In this document: positions 32,755 to 46,124 of the stretch, piece after piece
Layout: each line of letters opens with the position of its first letter
Numbering within the stretch: position 1 is the first letter of the stretch
Assembly (NCBI GenBank): GCA_964006375.1
Contig: OZ023265.1
Coordinates: 164,388,118-164,452,117 of the forward strand
Origin: Tillus elongatus
Lineage: Eukaryota > Arthropoda > Insecta > Coleoptera > Cleridae
DNA: 64,000 bases
Direction: 5' to 3'
The notes under the pieces: model-generated
What the model was told of the DNA's origin: nothing
The model's input: the letters and a program-made list of their open reading frames with translations, nothing else
The model's database searches: none
Program-made: the position numbers and the translations under genes

Positions 32755-34959
32755 TGAACGCAGGTGTTAAAAAACTATTTTATTGTTGGATGGAACGCGA
32801 CTGTAATAGAACACTTAGAAAACAATTATAGTACAAAATTATCCTTGCATAAAAGTGCGTTCGTTGGGATCTTTATAAAACATATTATAGCTTTTGTAAG
32901 AAGCACCGTTATATACTTTTTATTTCGTGACAAGTTGTGTATTCTGTAGCGTGTAATTTCTAAACATGTCCAATTTGCAATCAATAAATAAATAGAAACA
33001 GGTAAAAAGAAGCGGTGCTTTTCGAAGGAAAGTCAATAAATATAAGAATATTGTAGAAAGTAGCAAATTTGTTAATAAACATGTTAGTAGTGTTTTACAT
33101 TATAGTGAGCAGCACAACAAACAACAATTTGGGTTTGAGGTTAATTCACATTGCTACTACATTTATGTTGCATAAATATCGCAGCTAACGCGAGTTTAGC
33201 ACTATACTGATGTGTAAGTGTTGCCGAAAATGCTTTTATAGAACAATTCAATACACCATATATGTGTTACAGAGCTACGCGCAGGTCTTTCTCATTGCAG
33301 CAATGGGAAACATATTATTTTAAAGCTCTATAAGCGCTGTTTGTGTAACAATCTGCTTACTGCACCATCTGAAGCCACCCTGTCAATATGATCATCAGTT
33401 TGTCCAAATATTAGGGTACAGGACCGTACTTACCCATAAATAGTTGTTAATGGTTAGTTACCATGATCATGATACAACAGGTAGATATATTACACATACA
33501 GCACATTACATATTACATACACATACACATCCTTACACACGTACGTGCACGCATTAAGATCCGAAATTATTTTCTGACCTAAAATTAATTAAAGTGAAGA
33601 AATTGGCTTTGTTATTATTAACTGCTGGAGATTATAGTAAAATGAAAATATCAAAATCCTAAAACTTTTTGATCCCTTGTAGGAATGGGGAGAAAAAATG
33701 TAGTAATAATGTCAAGCATACATAGAGAACAAATATCAGTGGCTCTAATCTACTTTTACTGTAAAAGCCAAACTTTAAAATTGACAATAAAAGTCAATGC
33801 CAAGCCTACTTTATTTTTGTTAAAATACGTCTCTGTTCATATTACAGGTTTTAATATATCGTCTGTTTTATAGCAGTGTCTTTAGAGAACAAATAGTTCT
33901 GTAATGGTTGCAGTCGTGATAAAAGTGATTTATAGAGCAGACGCCATGTTTTTATGCAATTCCTGTATTTATTTGGTAGCCATCTTGAACGAAAAAAAAA
34001 ATCAATTAATAAATATAGAAATATTTGTGACCTGATAATTTTCACAATATATTATTAATATAAAACCTGCGAAATGTGTAACAGAATGGGTTTAGGCCAA
34101 TAAAATGAAAAAAAAATGAAAAATTTAATTTCGAGAATTTTTACAAATTAAAGAAATATTCATTATTTCGAGAGCCCTTCAAAATTTATCGTATATGTGG
34201 CATATTCTACACAGAAAATTTTTCTTCGCAGGTGAAATCCATCTTGCTGGTAGCCAAAAGGAGACTTTTTGTGTTTAATTTTCACACCGTGCTAAGAGTA
34301 TTTCTTACGTCATCATATTTTAGTACTTATATTACTTTCATAATATTAGAGAACAATTTTGGGAGAAAATAGTTCTAACAAAAACATTTAAAAGACATAT
34401 CACTCTTATAGGTGTTGCAGTATGCAACAAAAAGTTGCAAAGTAAACTATAAAGAAATTCTAATAAAACATATTTTATAGTAACTCTATTAAGGCTCTAT
34501 AACTGGCACCATGGTAAATGATTTTTAGTTTTATTATTGTTCCTTATAAAACTGTTTTATAAGTATCGTATATCATATTCTTTTACAGCTCGGTAAACAT
34601 TTCTAAAACTATTCTATAACACCTTTCACATCCCCTTTTTAAATAATGTAAAGAACTAAAGTGTTGTATAAACCTGCGCCCATTTTGCGTTTATAAGCGT
34701 TGTATAAACGTTACCAAAACGTTTATAGGAACAGTCATGTTTTATAAGAACTGTTTTATAAACGTTCTTATGACTACAATAAAACATCAAATTGCTAGTT
34801 GCGAAAACTTATCTCTCAGACCAATCATTTTGTTCCAAACACAACGATTTGTTTTCTACTTTACCCGAAGGTACTTCGTTGTGCGGCGAAGATGTGTATT
34901 GGGTCCTATATTATATTTATTTGCATGGTAGACATATCGCTATTAAATCAGTTGGTACA
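32755..34959. other. Unassigned AT-rich sequence rich in TTATAAAAC/GTTTTATAA
   Basis: No coding feature is supported. Short motifs such as TTTATAAAAC, GTTTTATAAG and TATAAACGTT recur on both strands up to about 34760. Confidence 0.4.
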
Positions 34960-35088
34960 TTAAATATCCATACATCGTTACAGAATGAAGGAGTTCGGGA
35001 AAAGTTTCAGGATGGTGATGTATATGAAACGGCTACCGGGCTTCGGTGTTAGGCCATGGTCGCGGGAATAGGCTGACCTTAAAGAAAC
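34960..35088 (+). repeat. SINE family S1, 3' part, diverged
   Basis: GGAGTTCGGGAAAAGTTTCA, GGCCATGGTCGCGGGAATAG and CTTAAAGAAACAG match the 3' body of family S1 with many substitutions. It is an old copy. The head region to the left is barely recognisable. Confidence 0.65.
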
Positions 35089-36322
35089 AGAATATTAAAA
35101 CAGTAAAATATTCCATCAGCTGGAGTTTTCAGTGCCCACCAGATTACCTTTAAATTTGTTCGAACAGGCAACATTGCATCCATTACAATGGCATTGTATG
35201 TTCCATTCTCTATCCCTGTCGCTATCTCTGTCTCCACTGTCTTATCGAAAGTTTTAATCTCTTCACTAAGTGCACAACTTTTAACTGTTTTTGTAAGCTT
35301 GTTTTATAGTAAAATCAATTTTGCGCTTGGCTGAGTGCAAATTGAAAATATGTTCCTACGGTTGATGCAAATTTTTTTATTTTTTTAAGTGTCGCAGAGC
35401 ATTTTTTTGTTGTTGTTAGTTAATAATTGTTGTATCAGCTGCAAGGTATAAATGCACATCTTTCCTCTTCTTGGGTTTATTTGGTTATACAAACAGTTAC
35501 ACATCACGGAAACTGGAATTATAAATATTTATTTATGCTTTATCTATTGTTGGAACATAGTAGCCATAAAAACATTCATTTCTGTATGTGATTGAATAGA
35601 ATTTCGTTAAAAAAACTACAATTCCCTAACGAAGTAGGCTTGAGTTATAATGTATGAACATCAATATAGGTGATTCACGTGGCCCATTCGTTAGAAAATT
35701 TTTGATTTTTTGAAATCGTATTATTATTAAATTTGGTAACTGGTCGTAATCGACTGCTGCAACTCTAAATGAAGTACATATTTTCAAAATGACAGCACTT
35801 TTGGATATACCGGAAATCGGCGCCGTCTTTGGTATTTTAAATAGAATTACCCCATTTTTATTTCATACTTGGATTCTACATTAAACTCTGAGTTTAAAAC
35901 GTCCCACTTGTCAACATTTATCTGTCATAGTTCATATGTCACATTTTTGTTCAATTTATAATAGTTGGACTCACATTTTGTATCATTACTAACACTTTTG
36001 TTATGTTTCATGCGCCTAATGCGATTTTTCCAAGTTGGCAATAAAAAAACTTGATTTTTTCAAATGGCACCTACCATTTCTGACGCGAGAAATCAATCTA
36101 AAAATAACTTTTCAGGGCACCTTTTAGTAACAGTATGAATGCCCATCTTTAGAACGCTACCTTCTGGTCCACATCCTGCAGCTTGATGAAATGTCAGTCG
36201 GCTAATACAATCAACCAGCGGCTCTTAAATTGTCTACTAACAAATAAAATATAAACATTAATATCTAATATGTAAATTGGCCCACTGTTTTTTTAGATTT
36301 AGGTGTTTTATTATGTAACGTC

Positions 36323-36325
<3 letters not shown>
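35089..36325. other. Unassigned AT-rich sequence
   Basis: No coding or RNA feature recognised. Confidence 0.45.

Positions 36326-36375
<50 letters not shown>
36326..36375. repeat. (TA)n microsatellite
   Basis: About 50 bp of TA repeats followed by a short TG run. Confidence 0.95.
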
Positions 36376-36377
<2 letters not shown>

Positions 36378-36657
36378 GTGTGTGTATATATTTTATTTTT
36401 ATTTTTTAATATATATCTTTTGTCTCCAAAACATCGAGTAATACTCCACCCCGTGTATTTCACCTAGGTCCCCAATAGTCACCTAATGTTATTTTGAAAA
36501 TAATTACTTGTAACTTAAAAAAAAATTTTTGTTAAATAATTTTTGACTTAGAGAACCAGCTCAATCAGTGACTGTCAATCTTTAAAATATACAGAGATGG
36601 ATTTAACCTTTTAAACTTTAATTTACTTTAGAATATAATGTGATGTTTTATCACCAT

Positions 36658-36873
36658 ATTAGCGCCTCCGTGGCCGTGCGGGAAAGTCGATTCAGACTTT
36701 CCAATACGGACTCGGGGAACGACGGTTCGAGACTCACCGGCGGCGGATGAGTTTTTTAAATCACTGTCGTCGTTGAGATCGAGCTCAAGGTGGAGGGTAG
36801 GTTAGTTTAGATGAGCAAAAAGGGTCAGCAATGGCCTAATTGCCAGTAAGCATCTTACCTTTACCTTTTTTTT
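36658..36873 (+). repeat. tRNA-derived SINE, second family (Ser/Leu-like head)
   Basis: The head GCGCCTCCGTGGCCGTGCGG has box A TGGCCGTGCGG, as in class II tRNAs. Box B is ACGGTTCGAGACTC at about 36721. The body ends with CAATGGCCTAATTGCCAGTA, CTTACCTTTACC and a short T run. There is no target duplication that I can fix. A plain tRNA pseudogene is less likely, because a 130-bp non-tRNA body follows the head. Confidence 0.7.
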
Positions 36874-37289
36874 ATCATAATATTAATTAACACAACAAAT
36901 TCTATAACAAATTATATGCATATTTAGATGTTTTACATGCATAGAGCAAAACCCGTAACTAACCATTCTTATTCTTCGCTTGCCAGCTTGATAAGGGAAA
37001 GTGCTGCTCATAATATTTTAGACACATTGTAAATGTGGCAGAATATGTAATAACCATTCTGTAATATTATGTAATATTATATAATATCATGTAATATTTC
37101 ATACAATCATGCGGGGCAATATTCTTTTCAAAATAGGTCATGTTATGGCGGGAACGAAACATAAAGCTAAACAGAATTTCTGTAGTGTTGCTGGTATTTG
37201 AGCCATAGCACACCATAATGTTGATGCTAAATGACGAACTCAGCACACGGTCGTCTATTATTTTATAGGGTAATCTATTTCAGCTGTTG

Positions 37290-37290
<1 letters not shown>
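36874..37290. other. Unassigned, with short TAATATTATG repeats
   Basis: Around 37055-37100 the string GTAATATTAT/ATAATATCAT/GTAATATT recurs four times. Nothing else is recognised. Confidence 0.5.

Positions 37291-37360
<70 letters not shown>
37291..37360. repeat. (TA)n microsatellite
   Basis: 70 bp of TA dinucleotides followed by two CACAAATATT units. Confidence 0.96.
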
Positions 37361-37362
<2 letters not shown>

Positions 37363-37548
37363 CAAATATTCACAAATATTTGTAAAAAATTCGGCATTAA
37401 TCCTTAACGCTTTTTTTCAGATCAGGATACACCGTCCAGTGAATGAAGTGCAGCCTTTATATTAAGGTAGGGCTGATACGTTTTCTTTAAAAAAATTTAA
37501 TAAAGCATTTTGGAGGAGAAAGCATAGGGATATTATGAATCTTCTGTA

Positions 37549-37775
37549 ACAGTCATACCACGTTGAATACACCGATTTTCGTAGGATCACTGAAGATGAT
37601 GATCACTGTAGTTTAGTAACTTCGGACACGGTTAGTACTTGGATGGGAAACAGTCTGGGAATACCATATGCTGTTGCGGAAGGCAACTGGAAATCACTGT
37701 ATTGCTACTTTCGTCCAACCAGTTGTGGTTGCGACGACAAGGCAAGCTCGAATTTATGTGGTGATGGTAATGTGT
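37549..37775 (+). repeat. 5S-rRNA-derived SINE (SINE3 type) or 5S pseudogene with tail
   Basis: Clear 5S rRNA landmarks occur in order: CATACCACGTTGAATACACC at 37554, TAGGATCACTGAAG, TTCGGACACGGTTAGTACTT at 37621 and GGATGGGAAACAGTCTGGGA (the box C region of the internal promoter) followed by ATACCATATGCTGTT. Compared with 5S rRNA there is a duplication of about 16 bp (GATCACTG twice) before box A. After the 5S end, a non-5S body GGCAACTGGAAATCACTGTA continues to about 37775. A body fused to the 5S 3' end is the architecture of 5S-derived SINEs. Confidence 0.75.
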
Positions 37776-38159
37776 AATGTTTTTAAGAGATGGGGTTACT
37801 GTAGATATTAGGCATATTGTAGGTACTCTTGTGTAAAATCTTTTTAAAATAACATTTAATGACACAAAGACCTGATTTTGAGAAGAACACAGTCATAAAT
37901 TTGTTCATAACAGACTCCTACTACGAGGCGTATGATATGATCTGAAAACTGTTATGAGGAGTGTGTTGCAGCGGCCTTTCAAAATCGCAAATATTACGAA
38001 AACGGTTGAGTTTGCCGTCGTTTAACAATTGCACCTTTTTTATTTATTAAAAGAACAAAATATAATACTATTTTCTAATCAGAAGTGTCCTAGCGTCACT
38101 AAAAGTGTGACTATTTTTAAACGACTTTAACGATAATCTGAAGTTTACCTTGCTAAATA
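37776..38159. other. Unassigned sequence
   Basis: No feature recognised. Confidence 0.45.
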
Positions 38160-38930
38160 TTAAACAAAACTAGGCTAGGTGTTTTGTGCACATGGAAGTG
38201 CCATTCATTGTCAAAGTTCTCCTTATACTTGACAAGCTGTACGATTTGTTCGTATACCATTCTCAAGTTAAAACTGTACCCCGAATGGAGAACAACTTTA
38301 TTCATTTTTAAGTGACTAAGAATGGTACAGAAATGATTTCATCCCAGAAGTGAAGAAATTCAGAAAAGATGCGAAGAAATCTGGAAAGGTGATTCTCTTA
38401 CTTGATATGCCCCCAGCCATCCAGACGTTGAACTGTTAAATGCTATTGATGAAGATTTTGAAGTGAACTATTTGCCCTCCAATGTTACTGTTCTGATACA
38501 ACCTTTGGACCAAGGGGTGATAGATAAAATGTAGCGCATGTATAAAAAATATGTTTTACGTCGTCTACTATTGGCTGAAGATGAGGAAGGAGTGATAAGT
38601 TTTTTGAAGAAACTCAATTTAAAAGATTGTTGTTACATGCTGGATGATGCTTGGAATACTCTGACGCCAATGAATCTTCGCAAAGCATGGAATAAATTGG
38701 TTGGAGAAATAGAGGATGAGGAGAACGTTGAAGTGAATGACACTGGAATTGCTGATGATTTGGATGAGATTACAAATGAGTTATTCCCTCGGCTTCTTGG
38801 TTTTGCTGACTGCGACCAAGAAGATGCGCGAGCTTGGTTGGCAAGTGACAGTGATGCAGGTTTCCACATCTTCAACGATGATGAAATTGTGAGTACGGTA
38901 CTAGAAGAAAGTAAAGAGGATGATGAGATA
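38160..38930 (+). pseudogene. pogo/Tigger-type transposase, C-terminal part
   Basis: Broken plus-strand frames match the DDE region of pogo/Tigger (Jerky-like) transposases: FIPEVKKFRKDA (about 38340), VILLLDMPPAIQ (about 38390, where the usual LLLDNAPAHP with the second catalytic D is altered) and LPPNVTVLIQPLDQGVIDKM (about 38470-38530). After a stop, an open 148-codon frame (38538-38984) holds YKKYVLRRLLL and DAWNTLTPMNLRKAWNKL, the usual C-terminal tail. The N-terminal DNA-binding domain is missing, and no terminal repeats were found. The last 15 or so codons of the open frame run into the repeat at 38931 and are not part of the gene. Confidence 0.85.
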
Positions 38931-39275
38931 TGTATGTATGTATGTATTACACCGATAACTCAAAAAATAATGGGCCGATTTTGATCAAATTTGGCATACA
39001 CCTTCCTTTTGTAAGTGGCTTGGATAAGTTCGTTATCCAGGAAAATCGGACCAGGTTTTCCGGGAAAATTTTGAGTTTTCTTTCAAAAATAATTTATCTA
39101 AAAAAATAAAAAAGCTATGGTAACCAAATTTGGTAGGTAGGTTTAAGAGATAAAAGTAAACTACACACCTAAGTTTAGATTTCTCTGTTACAAGAAAAAA
39201 AGTTATAAAAAATATTTGGTGCCAGGTCATTTCTATGAAAATTCACCGTCATAACGCAGTTGCGTCCAGACTTTT
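38931..39275 (+). repeat. TA-centred interspersed repeat, right module only
   Basis: (TATG)n edge, ACACCGATAACTCAAAAAAT, GGGCCGATTTTGATCAAATT and the MITE-type end near 39240-39275 (GAAAATTCACCGTCATAACG). It lacks the left module and the TA array. Confidence 0.75.
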
Positions 39276-40022
39276 TCATTAATATTAATAAAACTATCGA
39301 TTTCAGTAATTGATTTAACAGTTTCAATCTATAATTTCCTTTGAACATAAAACTGAACGCATGACCGTATTATAACAACTATTGCGGTAATCTGATTGCA
39401 ATAAACTACACATTAATTTGATTTTATGAAGGAATCAGAAGGAAGTCACAAACTGGGAGAGTTTGTTGGACGAGATACACTAAAAATATTGCTAATAAGG
39501 CATGTTTGCATAACAAAGGACCATTTCAATTTATTCGCTTTAATGATTGTAAAATACATCAATAACATTTACGAGAAAAGTCGTAAAGAGGTATAATAAA
39601 ATTTATGATTTATCCATAATTATATTGCCGACCCGCAAAGAATATAACGGTCCGACGATATTTTATGGGTCTGCCGATATATATTTAAGGAGCCCCTACA
39701 TACAGTGTGCTCATTTTAATTAATTATTTTCTCCGAAATACTCATTGCCTTTGTTTACACTCACCCGATTCAGGATTTTAATTTGAGTATAATTTTGAAG
39801 CTTCTATAAATGTGCAAATTTTAAATTGCTAAATTTTAATGAGTGTAAAAATTAAAGGAACAAATAATTTGCAATGTGTGTGACAGCATAAGTTCCTTTA
39901 TATTATTATTTTTTGTTCCCTCAGGGCTCGTCCGCGGCCTTGCCGCCCCGATAGCACCTTCCTTTATATTACTTACGCTTCATTTGAGGTATTCAAGGGA
40001 GGTCAGTCTTGATTTAACCCCC
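39276..40022. other. Unassigned, with a retroelement 3' tail
   Basis: At 39919-39961 the segment AGGGCTCGTCCGCGGCCTTG plus CCGCCCCGATAGCACC is, on the minus strand, the 3' end of the non-LTR family at 26400-27292. The rest is unassigned. Confidence 0.6.
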
Positions 40023-40033
40023 TTAAAATGATT

Positions 40034-40396
40034 TGTGTGTTTTGTTTCTTTAACGTCGGCCTATTTCCGCGACTATGGCCAATCACTGACGCCAGGGAGC
40101 AGTTTCACCTCAATATCCTGGAAATTTTGCCGAACCCCAGCCTTTTTGTAAGGAGGGTAGGGATCTTTAACGTGCCCAACATTGCATGGACACGGGACCG
40201 ACGGCTTTATGCCCCCTCCGAAGGGCGGAACGTGCAGACATTCAACTTGATCAAATACAATGCCAGAACCTCGGTTGATGTTAATGTTACAGTTTGTACT
40301 GAAAAAGTAAAAGGATAACCCTGGCATCGAACCCGGTACCCTTCGGTTCACAGGAACACGTTCTGGCCCCTGAACCACCGAGGCTCGAAGCTCTGA
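40034..40396 (-). repeat. tRNA-derived SINE (family S1), complete, with 11-bp target duplication
   Basis: Minus orientation: the 3' end is at the left (TTTGTTTCTTTAACGTCGGC) and the tRNA-like head at the right (CCTGAACCACCGAGGC at about 40370-40385). Box B is altered to the inverse of GGGTTCGATGCCA. It is flanked by TTAAAATGATT at 40023-40033 and 40397-40407. Confidence 0.9.
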
Positions 40397-40404
40397 TTAA
40401 AATG

Positions 40405-40725
<321 letters not shown>

Positions 40726-41102
40726 CGGGATCCATCTGTTATCGTCGTCGTCGTCGTGGATGGATGGCCTTGCACACCGTCGTTGAGTACCTCGGCGTCT
40801 CTAGGTACTCTGTCGTCGTACTTCTCGCGCACTATGTTCACTTAAGCTCTCTTCACACTCCGACCGTCTTGGAAGAACTAGTCATGTGTCACACCGTGTT
40901 GAATGACACTTTTGTACTGACACCTTTCTATGTGTCATGAGTGTTTTTTAACAACGTCCGTCATTCTAATGACACTGACACACTATTAACTCCCTTGTCC
41001 CTTGACACACGCGCGTCACTCTGTAGCGCCCGTACATCTATGCATATCGTTAGCGGCAGAACGTCTATGCACACAGTTGTTGAGATAAAATTAATTCCCA
41101 CA
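40726..41102 (-). repeat. 3' LTR of the Ty3/Gypsy element
   Basis: 377 bp shared with 45208-45584; the only difference I saw is CACTTAAGC versus CACTCAAGC. A terminal TG...CA is met if the LTR proper is 40737-41102. The remaining 11 bp (GATGGATCCCG on the minus strand) copy the first bases after the 5' LTR. It contains the end of the Pol frame. Confidence 0.93.
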
Positions 41103-44100
41103 ACTCGGCTCTCCTGACCATCATCCGCCTCGGATGATGAACCATTGTCATCTGAACACATTTTACGCCATGACTTCATATATTCGGAACATGTAGAAGT
41201 GTAGGTTGAACCCTCGTGGAGACCTTCTTTCTTGACATCGTAGGTATCGTTGGTCTTTACCTTCACGACTCTGTGTGGACCTATGAACTTCGACTTCAAC
41301 TTCGACCCTGGGCAGAACTGGGTTCTTCGAATGACGACTAGATCATTTAACCCATAAGCGGCAGGTTTTCTTCCTCTCAGGTTATACGTTCTCTTATTTT
41401 CTTCCTGGACTTTGAGCAGTTGCTCCTTTGCTAATCTTCTCAATTCTTCTCTATCTTCTTGAAATTGATTCTTCTCTTCTTCTTCGATGATTTTTCCTAT
41501 CTTGATTTGAACTTTATCTTTCATCTTGACACCCATCAGCAATTCAAATGGCGTGGTTCCAATGCTTCTTTGGTAGGTGGAGTTTATAACTCTCTGGACA
41601 CGATCTACGTAAAGGTACCATTTTGCTGGGTCTTCTAAGGATATCTTGGTTAGAACAGAAATGATAATAGAGTTAATTCGTTCTATCTGACCATTAGCTC
41701 TTGGTAGACCAGTAGTAATCTTATGATGCTTTACGTCATTCTCGTTACAGTAAGATTCGAATTCTTCAGAGGTAAAGGCTGTGCCTCTGTCGGAAGTAAT
41801 GTTAACAGGATTTCCGAAAGTCTTTCTTTGGATCTCGAGTTTGGCAATAACTTCTTTCGAGGAGGTGCTCTTCGTCGGATATAACCAAACAAACTTCGTA
41901 AATGAGTCAATTATGGCAAGAATATATTTGTAATTCTTGTTCGTAGACTCAAGAGGACCGAGGTGATCAATATTGTATGTCTGTAAAGGAATGTCATCTT
42001 TCTTAAGTGGATGTAAAACTCCTTCCTGCTTTCCATGCTTCCTGTTAGATAAGATGCCAGGAATGCAATTTCTGATACACCTCTCGATCTTTTTCTTTAC
42101 ATTCGGTATGTAGTATTCTCTCTTTATTAAGTCTTCAGTTTTTCTGACTGCAAAGTGTCCTTCTTCGTGTGCTTCTTTAATTATTTCTTGTTGCATCTGC
42201 TTGGGAATTACAACTACTTCCCTTCCATCTTCCATTTTGTAAAGTAAGTCGTTTTTCAAGATGTAATCTTTATACGGCTTTGCTTTTAAGATTTCCTTGA
42301 TTGCCTTGATTTCGCCATCTTCTTCTTGACTATTTCGTATAGCTTGGGGAATGCTAGTACAAACCAACATAACAGGGTTTCTACTTAGAGCGTCTATATG
42401 CCTCATTCTGGTGCCTGATCGATGAAATACGGTACAATCGAAATCTTGAAGTAGTAGGGCCCATCTTGCAATCCTTGTTGATAAATCTTTCTTACTCATA
42501 GTCTTCTCAAAGGCAGAGCAATCTGTCACAATGTTGAAGCGTGTTCCAAGTAAGTATACTCTAAACTTCTTGAGTGATTCGACTATTGCTAAAACTTCTA
42601 ACTCATAGCTGCAGTACTTCTTTTCGGCGTCCGAGGTTTTCTTACTCATGTAGTAAATTGGATGCATCTGGTTATCTTCATAGGAACGTTGGAGAAGAAC
42701 GGCTCCGTATCCTTCCATTGATGCGTCTGTATGCAATTCTGTCTCGGCATCTTGGCAGTAAATATTTAGCACTGGCTTCTTGGCTAATATCTGCTTGAGC
42801 TTCATAAATGCATCTTTTTCTTTGAACCCAAATTTAAAGGTACGATCCTTTTTCAAAAGATCGGTTAGCGGCGATGCTATCACTGAAAATCCTGGAATGA
42901 ATTTTCTAAAATAGCTGGCAAGTCCCAAAAAGCTTTGTACTTGCTTTGTCGTCCTTGGTTCTGGAAACTTGGTTACAGCGTTGGTCTTTAGTTCTGAAGT
43001 GTAGAGCTTTGCTTCCTCTATCCTGTGACCTAAGAATTCGACAGTTCTTTTAATAAACTGACATTTTTTCTTATTAATCTCCAATCCATATTCTTCAGCA
43101 GTCTTGAAAACGATTTTTAATCTTTCCAATGCGTCTTCGTCATCCTTGGCTGGAATAATTAAATCGTCCATGTAGGGCAGTACAATTCCTTTGTTTACTA
43201 GATCTCTGAAAACTACGTCGATGTATCTCATAAATACGGAGGGACTTATACAAAGACCAAAGGGAACTTTCAGGAATCGATATTGACCTCGGTGCGTCAC
43301 AAATGCTGTATACTTTTGGCTTTGTTCTTCTACGGGAACGTGAAAGAAACCATTCTTAAGATCAATTGTGCTAAAAACATGATCTTTTTGCAGCTTGTCT
43401 AGCTGATCTTCTATAAGCGGCAGCGGAAATCGATCTTTTATTATCTTTTGGTTGATTCTTCTATAATCAATGCATACTCTTGGTGTCCCATCTTTTTTCT
43501 TGGTTACTACCACTTGGCTAGCATATTCAGACGTGCAGGGTTCTACTACACCATCTCTAACCCATTGCTCAACTTGGTGATCACCAATCTCTCTTTCAAA
43601 AAATGGTAGTCTTCTAGGACTATTGTAGATCGGTTCTTCGTCTTTGACTAATATTTTCATCACAACGTTTGCAGTTTTGCATTTTCTTGGTTTATACGTC
43701 TTCACAATATGTTCAACTTCTTTTCTTATACGCGTCGGCACTTCATTTCCAATATCAACTTCATCAAGTACATCTACTTGCATTATTTCTTTAATGCCGT
43801 CGCCGTCGTCGATCTTCTTGATGGTCATCCCACTTGGATTAATCGTAAGTTCAACATGTTGGAGAAATTCATGACCTAGTATAGCAGGATTACTAAACAT
43901 ATATTCACCGTTGACAACATGCATCTTGGTATTAACCAGTACGTCATCTAAATCGATCTGACAGTCAAAATAGCCCAAAGGTTTCACTTTTGACTTACCG
44001 AAACCATTTAAAACTAATTTAGAATCATGCATAGCTGGTGCTCCAATACGTCGGTATACTTCTGACTCTATAAGGTTAACTTGGCTTCCGGTATCTACCA

Positions 44101-45207
44101 GACAAATAATATTTTTATTATTGATCTGTATAATTCTGTGCATTTTGCTCATCGTGATTACTTCAACGTTTTGCACATTCGACGTGGTGGGGTTGGTTGG
44201 AGAAGCGCCACTCTTTTTGTTTTGAGTTTGACATTCAAAAGATTTATGTCCAAACTTATTACATCTGAAACACTTGGTGCCTAGATTTTTAGATCTGCAC
44301 TCATTCGACTTATGGCCTTGGTTACCACAGTTAAAACAACGAATTTTTGTCATCTGCTTCGACTTGGCATTTGACATTTCTGTTAAACTGGAAGCTGTTG
44401 CTTTATTTTTCCCTGTGTTCGGCTTGTAAGATTCCTGCTTAGTTTTCATTTCAGCGTATATTCGCAATTTTTCCTTGAATTCTTTAAATGACTTGGCACC
44501 ATACAAAAATATTTTATTCGATAGTTTATCTATTATACCATCTATGACATAATGCATTAATGCTTCATCTTCAACTCTGCCTCGATTAGCAATCTCCTTC
44601 ATTATTAAGAAATACTCATGAATGCTTTCGTTTTTCATCAACTTTCTTTCAGATAGTGCTTTATGCAGTTTGGCACTATTTAATCTTGAAGAGTATTCGT
44701 CGATTAAAACTTCTTTCAAAGATTTCCAACATTTTATATTCTTTTCTCCTTGTATGAACAGCTTTGCGAGACCTGTCAATGATTTTTTTGCAAAAATAAA
44801 CATATGCAGCTGATTCCATCAACATAGATCAGCCATGTCTTCCATATCTTGAATCCATTTTTCTATTGGGTAGCCACTGCTTCCATCAAAGCGTTGAATC
44901 GAATCTTCTACGTCCCTAAAATTCATAGCAAAGAACGTTTTTCTATTCGATGAAGAGTTTGAATAAACAGAACAATTTTCTGAAAGATGATCTTCCTTCT
45001 CGGCTTCTTTGTATTCATCAGTCTCGTCGTCGTCACGCATAGACAGTTTTGTAATGTCTAATAGATTATCGCAAATGTTTTTTATTAACGCGTCTTTATC
45101 ACAATTATAGTCTAAACACAAAATATTTGCAACCGACGTTAGGTCATTGTCCGAAAAATTAGCACTGACATAGGTTATTTTGTCTTTATATTCCTCAGAA
45201 AACACCC

Positions 45208-45217
<10 letters not shown>
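40961..45217 (-). pseudogene. Ty3/Gypsy Gag-Pol polyprotein, one in-frame TGA
   Basis: A frame of 1418 codons is open except for a TGA at 44819-44821. The first 132 codons are Gag, starting at an ATG in the shared end sequence. After the stop come capsid (MFIFAKKSLTGLAKLF), two zinc knuckles (CFNCGNQGHKSNEC, CFRCNKFGHKSFEC, about residues 294-329), protease LVDTGSQVNLI (about 375), RT with FSTIDLKNGFFHV and LPYMDDLIIPA, RNase H (ELHTDASMEGYGAVLL), integrase with an HHCC module (HEEGHFA...CIRNC) and its catalytic residues (YNIDHLG, ITSDRGTAF, ANGQIERIN), and a C-terminal DNA-binding tail. The last 47 or so codons lie in the 3' LTR. All catalytic residues are intact. The TGA could be a recent nonsense mutation, a sequencing error or, less likely, a readthrough site. 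Confidence 0.93.

Positions 45218-46124
<907 letters not shown>

Noticed and set aside
40028..40378. Open frames of about 96-101 codons on both strands
   Set aside because: They lie inside SINE S1. The same frames recur in every SINE copy and reflect its sequence, not a protein.
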